A DNA stretch of 64,000 bases from the NCBI GenBank assembly GCA_022820665.1, contig JAJEFB010000015.1, positions 1 to 64,000 of the forward strand, given 5' to 3'. This stretch comes from Anaerolineae bacterium. GTDB lineage: Bacteria > Chloroflexota > Anaerolineae > Aggregatilineales > Phototrophicaceae. Shown here piece by piece: positions 46,722 through 54,056 of this stretch. Numbering within the stretch: position 1 is the stretch's first letter; each line of letters begins with the position of its first letter. Below the pieces are notes generated by a model that made no database searches, had not been told where the DNA came from, and was given only the letters and a program-made list of their open reading frames with translations. The position numbers and the translations under genes are program-made.

Positions 46722-47147
46722 TCATTCGGCAACCTTGATACCCATCTGTCGCGCGGTGCCTTCGACCTGGCGCATGGCGCCTTCGATATCAATGGCGTTC
46801 ATATCAATCATCTTGACCTGGGCGATTTCCCGCACCTGGTCGCGGTTCAAGACAGCGACGGTCTCGGTGGCCGGGTTGGACGCCGCCTTTTGCAAGCCGG
46901 CCGCCTTCTTGATCAAGAATGACGTGGGCGGGCTCTTCAGCGCAAACTTGAAAGAACCATCGGCAAAGACCGTGATTTCCGCCGGTATGATATCGCCCAT
47001 CCGGTTGGAGGTGCGCCCGTTGTATTCCTTGCAGAATTGCATCAAGTTGATGCCGTGCTGCGCCAGCGCCGGTCCAATTGGCGGCGCGGGGTTCGCTTTA
47101 CCGGCGGGAATCTGCAGCTTGACGATTGCCTTGATCTTTTTTGCCAT
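46722..47147 (-). CDS. rplK: 50S ribosomal protein L11
   Basis: L11 forms the base of the GTPase stalk. The 141-residue protein starts [20 protein letters not shown] and contains the signature [20 protein letters not shown], ending GIKVAE. The ATG at 47147 follows GGAGG. An apparent upstream extension to 47192 lies in the palindromic intergenic repeat and is rejected. The nusG-rplK gap holds that repeat. Confidence 0.97.
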   Translation of the reverse strand: MAKKIKAIVKLQIPAGKANPAPPIGPALAQHGINLMQFCKEYNGRTSNRMGDIIPAEITVFADGSFKFALKSPPTSFLIKKAAGLQKAASNPATETVAVLNRDQVREIAQVKMIDMNAIDIEGAMRQVEGTARQMGIKVAE

Positions 47148-47167
47148 GTCCGTTACCTCCGTAATAT

Positions 47168-47264
47168 CCCCCATCCCCAACCCTTCTCCCAAAATGAGGG
47201 AAGGGAGTCACGGCATTTTGAAGTCCCTCCCTCTCATTATGGGGGAGGGATTTAGGGTGGGGGT
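47168..47264. repeat. Long imperfect inverted repeat between nusG and rplK
   Basis: Two arms of about 40 bp, one rich in CCC (CCCCCATCCCCAACCCTTC) and the other in GGG (GGGATTTAGGGTGGGGG), are near reverse complements around an 18-base centre. The pattern matches a widespread bacterial family of C-rich/G-rich intergenic palindromes. In the mRNA it would form a long hairpin upstream of the rplK Shine-Dalgarno site. Confidence 0.75.
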
Positions 47265-47268
47265 AATC

Positions 47269-47952
47269 CTACATGCGTTCCACTTCCATAAAGCTGAGCA
47301 CAACAGCGGTTTCGCGACCGAAGAAATCAACCATGACGCGCACTTTCTCGCGACCGGAATCGATCGACGCCACCGTGCCGGGAAAATCATTGAATGGTCC
47401 CCCGACGATGCGCACGCGCTCGCCGATCTTGTAGTCGACCTTTACGACCATGTCTTCGGAATCCATCCGATCCATGATGCGCTTGACCTCTTCGTCGCGC
47501 AGCGGCGTCGGCTGGTTCTCGCCCCCGACAAAGCCAACCACGCCCGGCGTATTGCGGACCGTGTACCAGGCGTCCTTGTCCAACTCGGCTTCTTCTTTGT
47601 TCCAGCGCATCTGTACCATGACATAACCGGGGAAGACGCGTTTCTCCACGGTACGGCGTTTACCGTCCTTGACCTCGATTTCATCTTCAGTGGGGATCAG
47701 CACATCGTAGATCTGATCTTGCATGCCCATGCTGTCAATGCGCTGACGCAGGGCGTGCTCGACTTTCTTTTCGTAGCCGGAATAGCAGTGGATGAAAAAC
47801 CAACTCCGTTTGGAATCGTCCTCTTCGCTGCCGTCATCGAGAACGATGTTCAGTCCTTCGACGTCTTCTTCCGTTGCTGCCGCGTCGTCGAGGTCTACTG
47901 GATTCGGGTCGTAGTCGATCGCTTGCTGTATGTCTTTCGGTTGTTCGCTCAT
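47269..47952 (-). CDS. nusG: Transcription termination/antitermination factor NusG
   Basis: NusG binds RNA polymerase and links it to Rho or ribosomes. The 227-residue protein has an acidic N-terminal tail of about 50 residues, then the NGN domain (SWFFIHCYSGYEKKVEHALR; VFPGYVMVQMRW) and the KOW domain (YKIGERVRIVGGPFNDFPGTV). It is longer than the usual 175-190 residues because of the tail. The ATG at 47952 follows AAGAAGAG. The gene lies between secE and rplK as in most bacteria. Confidence 0.95.
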   Translation of the reverse strand: MSEQPKDIQQAIDYDPNPVDLDDAAATEEDVEGLNIVLDDGSEEDDSKRSWFFIHCYSGYEKKVEHALRQRIDSMGMQDQIYDVLIPTEDEIEVKDGKRRTVEKRVFPGYVMVQMRWNKEEAELDKDAWYTVRNTPGVVGFVGGENQPTPLRDEEVKRIMDRMDSEDMVVKVDYKIGERVRIVGGPFNDFPGTVASIDSGREKVRVMVDFFGRETAVVLSFMEVERM

Positions 47953-48080
47953 AATACTCTTCTTGAATAAGCCTGCTGCCCGTTGGAACAATGGGCTGTT
48001 CTCTCTGCCTTCGACCGACGTAGGTTTGCTTCGCCGCCCTACGGTTGGTAATGACCCTGACATAAGTGGCGGTTATTTGC

Positions 48081-48467
48081 CTAAATCGAGCCGCGGCGGA
48101 TCATTAACAAGGCGAAGCCCACCATAGCCACAATCACCGCCAGCAGCATCCAGGCATAACCCGGATTTAGCCCGATGCGCATGAATTCGGACCAAATCAC
48201 AGCCAAGATGCCCAGAAATATGGCGGAGGCAATCGTCACGTTGATGCAAAGTATGGTCAAGCGCCGCGTATCTTCGCGGTTGGGCCAAGCCACCTTATTC
48301 AACTCTGACCGGACGTTGACGAAGTAATCCAAGGTCTGGTATAGCGGGCGGGTCATGGTATTGCCCTGCGGCTCTGGCTTGCCCTTTTTGATCTTGCGCG
48401 TCCGGCGGCCCGGGGTAGCGGTACCCTTCCGCTCGGTGATCGCGCCCTCGCTCTTGTCCGCTGCCAT
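48081..48467 (-). CDS. secE: Preprotein translocase subunit SecE
   Basis: SecE clamps the SecY channel. The 128-residue protein has a basic N-terminus (RRTRKIKKGK), the conserved VRSELNKVAWPNREDTRR, the essential membrane helix (about 75-100) and a second hydrophobic helix at the C-terminus (WMLLAVIVAMVGFALLMI). Many bacterial SecE proteins have one helix. The ATG at 48467 follows GAGGAG. An in-frame ATG at 48515 is supplied by repeat copy 9 and would add MSKGVCTTRVCEETGT; I take it as non-coding. Confidence 0.88.
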   Translation of the reverse strand: MAADKSEGAITERKGTATPGRRTRKIKKGKPEPQGNTMTRPLYQTLDYFVNVRSELNKVAWPNREDTRRLTILCINVTIASAIFLGILAVIWSEFMRIGLNPGYAWMLLAVIVAMVGFALLMIRRGSI

Positions 48468-48496
48468 GGTTCCGGTCTCCTCGCAAACTCTTGTTG

Positions 48497-48580
48497 TACA
48501 AACCCCCTTGCTCATACAAGGATCAGGCTTGTTATTTTATGTGAGCGCGGCAGAACAACTCGCTGTGCCGCCGAGCGGCT
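48497..48580 (-). repeat. Dispersed structured repeat, copy 9
   Basis: On the minus strand: GCCGCTCGGCGGCA, then TGCCGCGCTCACATAAAATA, then the hairpin CCTTGT-ATGA-GCAAGG (one G-T pair), then GGGTTTGT. It matches copy 6 across the whole length. It lies between tRNA-Trp and secE, inside the operon, and its ATG (48515) is in frame with secE. Confidence 0.85.
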
Positions 48581-48634
48581 TTTCGGCGATTGCCGATGAA
48601 CAAACACCGCCACAGTGGACGGTGTCGATCGCGT

Positions 48635-48707
48635 CAGGGGCAGAAAGACTCGAACTCTCGACCTACGGTTTTGGAGACCGTCGCTCTACCAACTGAGCTA
48701 TACCCCT
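48635..48707 (-). tRNA. tRNA-Trp (anticodon CCA)
   Basis: This is a 73-nt cloverleaf with acceptor AGGGGTA/TGCCCCT, a D arm AGCTCAGTTGGTAGAGC, anticodon stem ACGGT/ACCGT around loop CTCCAAA, and T loop TTCGAGT. CCA at the 3-prime end is not encoded. It sits between rpmG and secE, a common bacterial order. Confidence 0.95.
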
Positions 48708-48758
48708 ATGATCCGCTTTCTAAATCCAGCCAACTATACATTAATACGCAGCCAAAAG

Positions 48759-48920
48759 CTATTTAGTTTCCCGATAGATCACATGCCGGCGCAAATAGGG
48801 ATCGTACTTGCGCAATTCAAGACGCCCCTGCGTATTACGGCGGCTCTTCTCGGTGATATAGATGTGACCGCTCTCGGTGCTGCGCATCTTTACAACAATG
48901 CGCTGTCCCTTCTTTGCCAT
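48759..48920 (-). CDS. rpmG: 50S ribosomal protein L33
   Basis: This 53-residue protein on the minus strand starts [14 protein letters not shown] and continues [34 protein letters not shown] and RETK. It is a typical L33 with no zinc-binding cysteines, so the zinc-free form. The ATG at 48920 follows AGGAG. It sits between tRNA-Thr(GGT) and tRNA-Trp in the tRNA-rpmG-secE-nusG order common in bacteria. Confidence 0.93.
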   Translation of the reverse strand: MAKKGQRIVVKMRSTESGHIYITEKSRRNTQGRLELRKYDPYLRRHVIYRETK

Positions 48921-48976
48921 GTCATCTCCTGTACTCTACTCGCCGCAGGGCTTCTCACCCTCGCTTAGAAGATCAG

Positions 48977-49048
48977 AGCCTCCGATGAGATTTGAACTCA
49001 TGACCTCGCCCTTACCAAGGGAGCGCTCTACCCCTGAGCTACGGAGGC
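48977..49048 (-). tRNA. tRNA-Thr (anticodon GGT)
   Basis: This is a 72-nt cloverleaf: acceptor GCCTCCG/CGGAGGC, D arm AGCTCAGGGGTAGAGC, anticodon loop TTGGTAA, T arm ATGAG/CTCAT with loop TTCAAAT. The anticodon stem CTCCC/GGGCG has one mismatch (second pair, T-C). It reads ACC/ACU Thr codons. Confidence 0.88.
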
Positions 49049-49115
49049 GTAGAACCGCGCATTCGTCGAACAAGACTTGCTTCGCCGATATTAGCAACGC
49101 GGTTTGCAACGATAG

Positions 49116-49198
49116 TGGGCCGGACTGGATTCGAACCAGTGTAGGCTCTCGCCAGCGAATTTACAGTCCGCCCCCTTTAGCCACTCGGGCACCGACCC
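49116..49198 (-). tRNA. tRNA-Tyr (anticodon GTA)
   Basis: This is an 83-nt class II tRNA with a long variable arm. The acceptor is GGGTCGG/CCGGCCC (one G-T pair), the anticodon stem GCGGA/TTCGC is around CTGTAAA, and the T loop is TTCGAAT. It lies between the two tRNA-Thr genes, as often seen in bacteria. Confidence 0.93.
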
Positions 49199-49223
49199 CC
49201 ATAAGATGTGGTTGTTAAACCAG

Positions 49224-49296
49224 AGCCACCACTGGGACTCGAACCCAGAACAACCTGTTTACAAAACAGGTACTCTGCCAATTGAGCTATGGTGGC
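49224..49296 (-). tRNA. tRNA-Thr (anticodon TGT)
   Basis: This is a 73-nt cloverleaf: acceptor GCCACCA/TGGTGGC, D arm AGCTCAATTGGCAGAGT, anticodon stem CCTGT/ACAGG around TTTGTAA, T loop TTCGAGT. It is first in the operon. The -10 box of the proximal promoter lies 11 bases upstream. Confidence 0.95.
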
Positions 49297-49307
49297 ATAG
49301 CCGATGC

Positions 49308-49336
49308 ATTATAGCATGGCGGCAGAGCATGCTCAA
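49308..49336 (-). promoter_or_regulatory. Promoter P2 of the tRNA-secE-rpl operon
   Basis: On the minus strand TTGAGC (49336-49331), 17 bases, TATAAT (49313-49308). The predicted start near 49301 leaves about five bases of leader before the tRNA-Thr(TGT). Confidence 0.78.
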
Positions 49337-49365
49337 GGTTATTCCCCAGAGCGGTAGCGCCGAGT

Positions 49366-49394
49366 ATTGTACGACGGCGCCTTAGCCATGTCAA
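49366..49394 (-). promoter_or_regulatory. Promoter P1 of the tRNA-secE-rpl operon
   Basis: On the minus strand a consensus TTGACA (49394-49389), 17 bases, TACAAT (49371-49366). It lies 58 bp upstream of P2, giving a tandem promoter arrangement of the kind seen at stable-RNA operons. Confidence 0.78.
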
Positions 49395-49888
49395 GTGCGC
49401 GCGGCAGCAGAGAGTGGGCAATCGCTTCAAAATCATTTCGTGTCGATCGTCCCCATAAATCATCCAAACAGACGGCTTTTGCCCTTGAGATACCCCCTTG
49501 AAATACCCTAGTTCTGGACCTAAATTCTGCAAGTATATTGATACCGTATAGATACAGTCTGTTTTTTTGGAGAAGGACTTTTTAGAGTCGGGCCGTAAAG
49601 GGGGGAATAGGCGGATTTCATCGGCTGGGGACCGAGATTGAGAGCTTGCGACAATTGATCCATAGGGGGAGCATATCATCATTTTAGCAGAAAGCAAGAA
49701 CAAATGTTCGCAGATTTCGAGATTGCCGAAAAGCGATTTTTTTAGGGCGCCAAATGGGTCATATTTTTACTGTGCGACAGGTATTTTCGTCCGCTTTGTT
49801 CACTACAAATTGAGTACCGGACAAGCCTTGCTGGAATTCGTCATGATTGTAGAAAGAGTTTGGCGGGTTTATTAAGCGAGAGAGTGGG
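49395..49888. other. Intergenic region upstream of the tRNA operon
   Basis: About 490 bases lie between the tRNA-operon promoters and the end of a 3-hydroxyacyl-CoA dehydrogenase gene. I see an AT-rich part around 49500-49760 but no gene I can support. A 138-codon minus-strand frame here (49287-49703) runs into the tRNA-Thr gene and both promoters, has no family likeness and is rejected. Confidence 0.5.
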
Positions 49889-50800
49889 TTATTCGGAAGC
49901 ATCCGGCTCCAGGAAATCCTCAGCCGCAAAAGCAGGACCAGGATAGTTATAAAAGCCGCGACCTGTTTTCATACCCAAGTCGCCGCGTTCCACTTTATCT
50001 GTCAATATCGGCCGGGGCAGATCGTCCGGATCGCCAGTTTCTTCCGCGTAGCGCATTTCGATATCGTAGATGACGTCCAAGCCGATACGATCCATCTGCG
50101 CGAAGGGCGGCGGCTGCTCGCGTCCGAATTTGATCATCCAGGCGCGGTCGATATCTTCCACCGTGGCGACGCCGCTATCGGCCACTTTCATCACCTCTTT
50201 TTTGATCGCCCGCCAGACACGATTGAAAATGAAGCCCGTGCTTTCCCGCCTCACCCGCAATGGCAAGAGGCCAATTGCGCGCGCGAATGCGGACAGCGCA
50301 TCCAGCACATCGCCGCGGGTAGAACTACCGCCGCCGATCTCCACCATCGGGCTATCCCAAACCGGCAGGTAAAAATGCAAATTCGCCAGCTGTTCCGGGC
50401 GCTCGGTAACGTCTTCCAGGGCGCTGACGCGGATCGAGGAACTGTTGCTGGCGATGATCGCGCCTTCGCGAGCCAAGCCGTCGATTTGCCTGAACACCAC
50501 CCGTTTGAGTTCGAGCCGCTCCGGCACCGCCTCAATCGCCAGGTCGGCATCGCGGGTAGCGACCGCGAGGTCCGCCTCATAGCGCAAGTTTCCCAGGATC
50601 GCGCTGTTCGCGTTCTGCGCTTCGAGGCCGGAAGCGACCCAATCAGCGACGATTCGCTCTTGAGCCGCCTTGGCATCCGCCAAAACGGCATCGTCGATGT
50701 CGAATAAAACGACCGGAATGCCGTTTCGCGCGATTTGCAAGGAAATCTGCCGTCCCATCGTGCCCGCGCCGATCACCGTCACCCGCTTAATCTTGATCAT
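49889..50800 (-). CDS. 3-hydroxyacyl-CoA dehydrogenase family protein
   Basis: This NAD-dependent enzyme oxidises 3-hydroxyacyl-CoA in beta-oxidation or a related pathway such as 3-hydroxybutyryl-CoA. The 303-residue protein starts MIKIKRVTVIGAGTMGRQI (Rossmann GxGxMG), has LAIEAVPERLELKR, SNSSSIRVSAL with the catalytic serine region, and HFYLPVWDSPMVEI where the catalytic His is in LHFY (HFF/HFN in typical members). A C-terminal 3HCDH domain follows (TGFIFNRVWRAI). Its start overlaps the upstream paralogue by 14 bp, so they are cotranscribed. The start follows AGAGGA. Confidence 0.83.
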   Translation of the reverse strand: MIKIKRVTVIGAGTMGRQISLQIARNGIPVVLFDIDDAVLADAKAAQERIVADWVASGLEAQNANSAILGNLRYEADLAVATRDADLAIEAVPERLELKRVVFRQIDGLAREGAIIASNSSSIRVSALEDVTERPEQLANLHFYLPVWDSPMVEIGGGSSTRGDVLDALSAFARAIGLLPLRVRRESTGFIFNRVWRAIKKEVMKVADSGVATVEDIDRAWMIKFGREQPPPFAQMDRIGLDVIYDIEMRYAEETGDPDDLPRPILTDKVERGDLGMKTGRGFYNYPGPAFAAEDFLEPDASE

Positions 50801-51764
50801 CAGCAGTTCCTCTCGGCGTGAAGTTCCGCGGCGGCAGTTCACCCAGCAACTGGTTAAGCGCCGCGTAACGTTTGTCGCGCTCCAGCAGCAGCATGTCTCG
50901 TTCCGCCGCGCTGTATTCGTAGAAGCCGCCCAAAGTTTTGGCGCCATGCCGGCCTTCGGCGACGATCCTTTTCAGCAATTCGGGGGCTTCCCAATCAGAT
51001 CCCAAGCCTTCCGCCAAGACAGAGAAGATGCTTTCATACACGTCCAATCCAGCCATGTCGGCAATCTGGAAGGGACCGTAAAATGGCAAGCGGAAACCGA
51101 AACTGCCGCGCAGCAATTCATCCAATTCCCGCGGCGTCGCCAAGCCCTCGGCAACGCAGGCGACCGCTTCGCGGAAGAGCGCAAACTGAATGCGATTAGC
51201 CACAAAGCCGGGGGCGCTGCCGACCGCAGCCGGGCGCTTGCCGATCGCCAGCAGAAACTCCCGCAGCCCTTCGACAAGCGCCACATCGGTTCGCGACGAG
51301 GGGATGATTTCCACCGCCGGGGTCCATTCCGGCGGATTGAACCAATGCATGCCCAGAAAGCGCTCATCACGATTCACGAAGGCGGCGAGTTCGTCTATAG
51401 GCAATGAGGAGGTATTTGTCGCGATGATGGCATCCAGGGGCGCATGGTCATCACAGATGGACAGCACTTCGCGCTTGATGTCGATGTCTTCCGGCACTGC
51501 TTCCAGAACCAACTCGGCATCGGCGACCGCGGTTGCCAGGTCTTTTGCCGTTGTCACGGCGGCTGCTCTGTCCAGGGCGGATGGCTCGAGCAAACCCGCG
51601 TCTACATGCGCCCGCACACGGCGAGCGAGTCGCTTCAAAGCCAAGTCGGATAATTCGGGGCTTGCGTCAACGAGTACGACATCCATGCCCGCCAGGGCGA
51701 AGCACTCGGCGATTCCCAAGCCCATCGTCCCGGCGCCGATGATGGTGACTCGCTGTGGATTCAT
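50787..51764 (-). CDS. 3-hydroxyacyl-CoA dehydrogenase family protein (tandem paralogue)
   Basis: This 325-residue NAD-dependent enzyme starts MNPQRVTIIGAGTMGLGIA and has LVLEAVPEDIDIKREV, ATNTSSLPIDEL and GMHWFNPPEWTPAVEI, the classic H(W/F)FNP active-site motif. The C-terminal domain (APGFVANRIQFALFREAVACV) is normal. It resembles the next gene but the active-site surroundings are more canonical. The start follows AGGAG. No thiolase, CoA ligase or enoyl-CoA hydratase gene is adjacent, so the exact pathway is open. Confidence 0.88.
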   Translation of the reverse strand: MNPQRVTIIGAGTMGLGIAECFALAGMDVVLVDASPELSDLALKRLARRVRAHVDAGLLEPSALDRAAAVTTAKDLATAVADAELVLEAVPEDIDIKREVLSICDDHAPLDAIIATNTSSLPIDELAAFVNRDERFLGMHWFNPPEWTPAVEIIPSSRTDVALVEGLREFLLAIGKRPAAVGSAPGFVANRIQFALFREAVACVAEGLATPRELDELLRGSFGFRLPFYGPFQIADMAGLDVYESIFSVLAEGLGSDWEAPELLKRIVAEGRHGAKTLGGFYEYSAAERDMLLLERDKRYAALNQLLGELPPRNFTPRGTADDQD

Positions 51765-51852
51765 GTGAGCTCCTGGATAGCAGTCGGTCAACCGAACTTG
51801 CCGAGCAAGTTTTCAACCGGCTTAGAAAGGGCTTCACGCCTGGAATATGAAC

Positions 51853-51873
51853 GGGCGACCCAATGGGTCGCCC
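51853..51873. terminator. GC-rich hairpin, possible terminator
   Basis: GGGCGACCC pairs with GGGTCGCCC around AAT. On the minus strand it follows the coiled-coil gene at 52000 and precedes the dehydrogenase pair. It has no T run, so intrinsic termination is uncertain. Confidence 0.45.
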
Positions 51874-51999
51874 GCGGCAAAATTCAGGAACCAGATTATT
51901 AAGTCTGGACAAAACAAGAGCGCGGAAGACCCCAACCGGAATCCTCCGCCTCTTAATGTGGTAAGCGTCTAATCTACACTCAAAAGCCGCAATGACGGT

Positions 52000-52836
52000 C
52001 TAGCGGCGCCTGCCGGGGCGGCGTCCGCGCCGGCCATCCACCACCATGAGCGTTTCCATCGCGCTGTACCGCGACTCGTAGGCATAGGCTTGCATCTGCG
52101 AGGCTTCAAAGCCCGCCGCGACGATCGTCCCGCAACCCAGACTCGCGTCATTCAAGCAGCGCAGCACATCGTGGCCGGGCAGAGTCTGCGTGATAATCAC
52201 CTGCGTCCGCTCGGCATAGGAAACATGCTTTTCCTTTTCATGCAGCGCTTCTTGTCCTTCGTAGAACATGAGGCCGGCATCGCTGGCGACAGCCATGCGC
52301 GTCTGTGAAGCGGCGAACAGTTCTCGCTCGCTCATTTTGAATTGTCGCTCGGACGTCACAATCATGCTCACCTGGGGCGCTTGCTGGAGCCGCTCCAGTT
52401 CTTGCTGAGTTTCGCGCAACTCCTTGTCAATCAGCACAAGCTGTTGATTGCGCTGCTGCAAGGCGCGCAGGGAGTTGCCCCATCTAGCCTTTATCTGATC
52501 CCGCTCGTTGTGCAAGGCGCGGATCTTGTTGCTGGCAGCGTTGAACTGCTGCTGGCTCAACTCCAATTTGCGCCCCATCCTGTCGACCTCAGCGGCAGCA
52601 CTGGCTAGCTCATTCTCGGCGACGACCAATTGCGCGCGCGAATTGTGGAGCGCATTCTGCGTTTTGCCAAGCTCGTATTGACTGGCAGCCAATTCCTCAT
52701 GGACCGCGGATAGCTCGGTCATGAGGTTTTTGACACCGCCGACAACCATCACGATTATGATGGCGAAGGCGATCAGCAAGCCAAGCAAGCGTGACCAGAA
52801 AACCGACCTTCTCTTCGGGAAATCGTTGACTTTCAT
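52000..52836 (-). CDS. Membrane-anchored coiled-coil protein of unknown function
   Basis: This 278-residue protein has one N-terminal membrane helix (about 17-36, RLLGLLIAFAIIIVMVVGG), then a long heptad-patterned coiled coil (about 40-165, Gln/Glu/Leu-rich). The C-terminal domain contains QVSMIVTSERQFKMSEREL, TQVIITQTLPGHDVLRCLNDA and ends in an Arg-rich tail (GRRGRRPGRRR). I recognise no family. The start follows GGAGGT. It lies 76 bp behind sdhB on the same strand and may be cotranscribed. Confidence 0.7.
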   Translation of the reverse strand: MKVNDFPKRRSVFWSRLLGLLIAFAIIIVMVVGGVKNLMTELSAVHEELAASQYELGKTQNALHNSRAQLVVAENELASAAAEVDRMGRKLELSQQQFNAASNKIRALHNERDQIKARWGNSLRALQQRNQQLVLIDKELRETQQELERLQQAPQVSMIVTSERQFKMSERELFAASQTRMAVASDAGLMFYEGQEALHEKEKHVSYAERTQVIITQTLPGHDVLRCLNDASLGCGTIVAAGFEASQMQAYAYESRYSAMETLMVVDGRRGRRPGRRR

Positions 52837-52912
52837 ACTGACCTCCAAATAACGAACTATATGTACGGTGAGAATTTCCTAGAGTCTACCAGATATTGTG
52901 GCAATTACCAAA

Positions 52913-53656
52913 TTATTGTACCTCATTTGGTCGAATAATGCCGTCGGTTCTGCCTTTGCGGATGGCCAACTTGACCTCGCCGATGGCCCGGGTGACTTCA
53001 ATATCGCGCGGACAGGCGGGCGTGCAGTTAAAAATGGTGCGGCAGCGCCAAACGCCGTCGGGCTCGCTGAGGACGTCAAGGCGCTCTTTCCCGGCTTGAT
53101 CGCGGGTATCAAAAATGAAGCGGTGCGCCCCGACGATTGCAGCCGGGCCGACGTAATGTCCGTTCGCCCAAAAGCTGGGGCAGGAAGTCGTGCAACATGC
53201 ACAGAGGATGCACTTGGTGGAATCATCAAAGAGCTCGCGATCTTCCTGTGTCTGCAGCCGCTCGCGTCCGTCCTCCGGCACTGCATTGTCATTGACGAAG
53301 AAGGGCATGACTCGCTTGTAATGGTCGAAGAAGGGTTCCATATCGACGATCAGATCTTTGATCACGGGCAATCCCAGAATCGGCTCGACTTGCACCCGTT
53401 CCCCGACATCTTGAATGAGCATCTTGCAAGCCAGGCGATTGACGCCGTTGATGCGCATGGCATCGGAGCCGCAGACGCCGTGCGCGCAGGACCGCCGCAG
53501 CGACAGGGAACCGTCCTGTTCCCATTTGATGCGATGCAGCATCTCCAGGACGCGATCGGCGGGATCAACGTCTGACAGGACAAACTCTTGCCAATAGGGC
53601 TTTTCTCTGCCAGGAACTTCCGGGTTCTGCCGTCTGATTTTGAAGGTTACGTCCAT
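52913..53656 (-). CDS. sdhB: Succinate dehydrogenase iron-sulfur subunit
   Basis: SdhB passes electrons from the flavoprotein to quinone. The 247-residue protein carries the [2Fe-2S] ligands CAHGVCGSDAM, then the [4Fe-4S] motif CILCACCTTSCPS and the cysteines of CRTIFNCTPACPRD for the [3Fe-4S] cluster. Length is typical. The start at 53656 has only a weak GGA site upstream. It follows sdhA with a small ORF between. Confidence 0.95.
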   Translation of the reverse strand: MDVTFKIRRQNPEVPGREKPYWQEFVLSDVDPADRVLEMLHRIKWEQDGSLSLRRSCAHGVCGSDAMRINGVNRLACKMLIQDVGERVQVEPILGLPVIKDLIVDMEPFFDHYKRVMPFFVNDNAVPEDGRERLQTQEDRELFDDSTKCILCACCTTSCPSFWANGHYVGPAAIVGAHRFIFDTRDQAGKERLDVLSEPDGVWRCRTIFNCTPACPRDIEVTRAIGEVKLAIRKGRTDGIIRPNEVQ

Positions 53657-53671
53657 TCGTTCACGTCCAGT

Positions 53672-53935
53672 CTACATGCGGATAAGCATGACAAGTATCA
53701 AGATATAGATTGAGACCGCAATACATGTCGCAAAAATGACGCGGTCGTATTTTGACAAGCATTTGATGAAGTATTCCATTTTCACGGCTTCCACAAGCGC
53801 CGCTCCCGCTGCTTTGAGCAGATAATAGTGAATATGCAATTGAACGTAGCGAACATGCAAATAAAGATAACGAACAAGCAAGCCAAAGAGTTGAACTTGC
53901 TTAAGGATGATTCTCACAATCGGTCTATCCATCAT
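53672..53935 (-). CDS. Small putative membrane protein between sdhA and sdhB
   Basis: This 87-residue frame (or 86 from the second Met) has a basic N-terminus, an aromatic-rich stretch (RYLYLHVRYVQLHIHYYL) and a C-terminal hydrophobic helix (VIFATCIAVSIYILILVMLI). No family is recognised and no Shine-Dalgarno site is visible. It may be a small Sdh anchor-like or regulatory peptide, or a chance frame. Its A+T content is higher than that of its neighbours. Confidence 0.4.
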   Translation of the reverse strand: MMDRPIVRIILKQVQLFGLLVRYLYLHVRYVQLHIHYYLLKAAGAALVEAVKMEYFIKCLSKYDRVIFATCIAVSIYILILVMLIRM

Positions 53936-54056
53936 ATCGGTCTACTCAACATCGGCCAGAGCAAAGACCTGCTTTTTTGTCTTGCGGCAGTTTGAACAAG
54001 TACGCTGATTCATCATTCGCCTTTATTCCGAAATCGACAGTTGACAGCGCTCACTA

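Noticed and set aside
47148..47192. N-terminal extension of rplK (15 codons)
   Set aside because: It lies in the palindromic repeat, and the conserved L11 start [10 protein letters not shown] has its own strong ribosome binding site at 47147.
46072..47970. A 632-codon open frame antisense to rplA, rplK and nusG
   Set aside because: It lies opposite three well-supported ribosomal and NusG genes, runs across their intergenic gaps, and has no recognisable domain. Long antisense frames arise from the codon bias of this genome.
49287..49703. A 138-codon minus-strand frame upstream of tRNA-Thr(TGT)
   Set aside because: It overlaps the tRNA gene and both predicted promoters, and has no ribosome binding site or family similarity.
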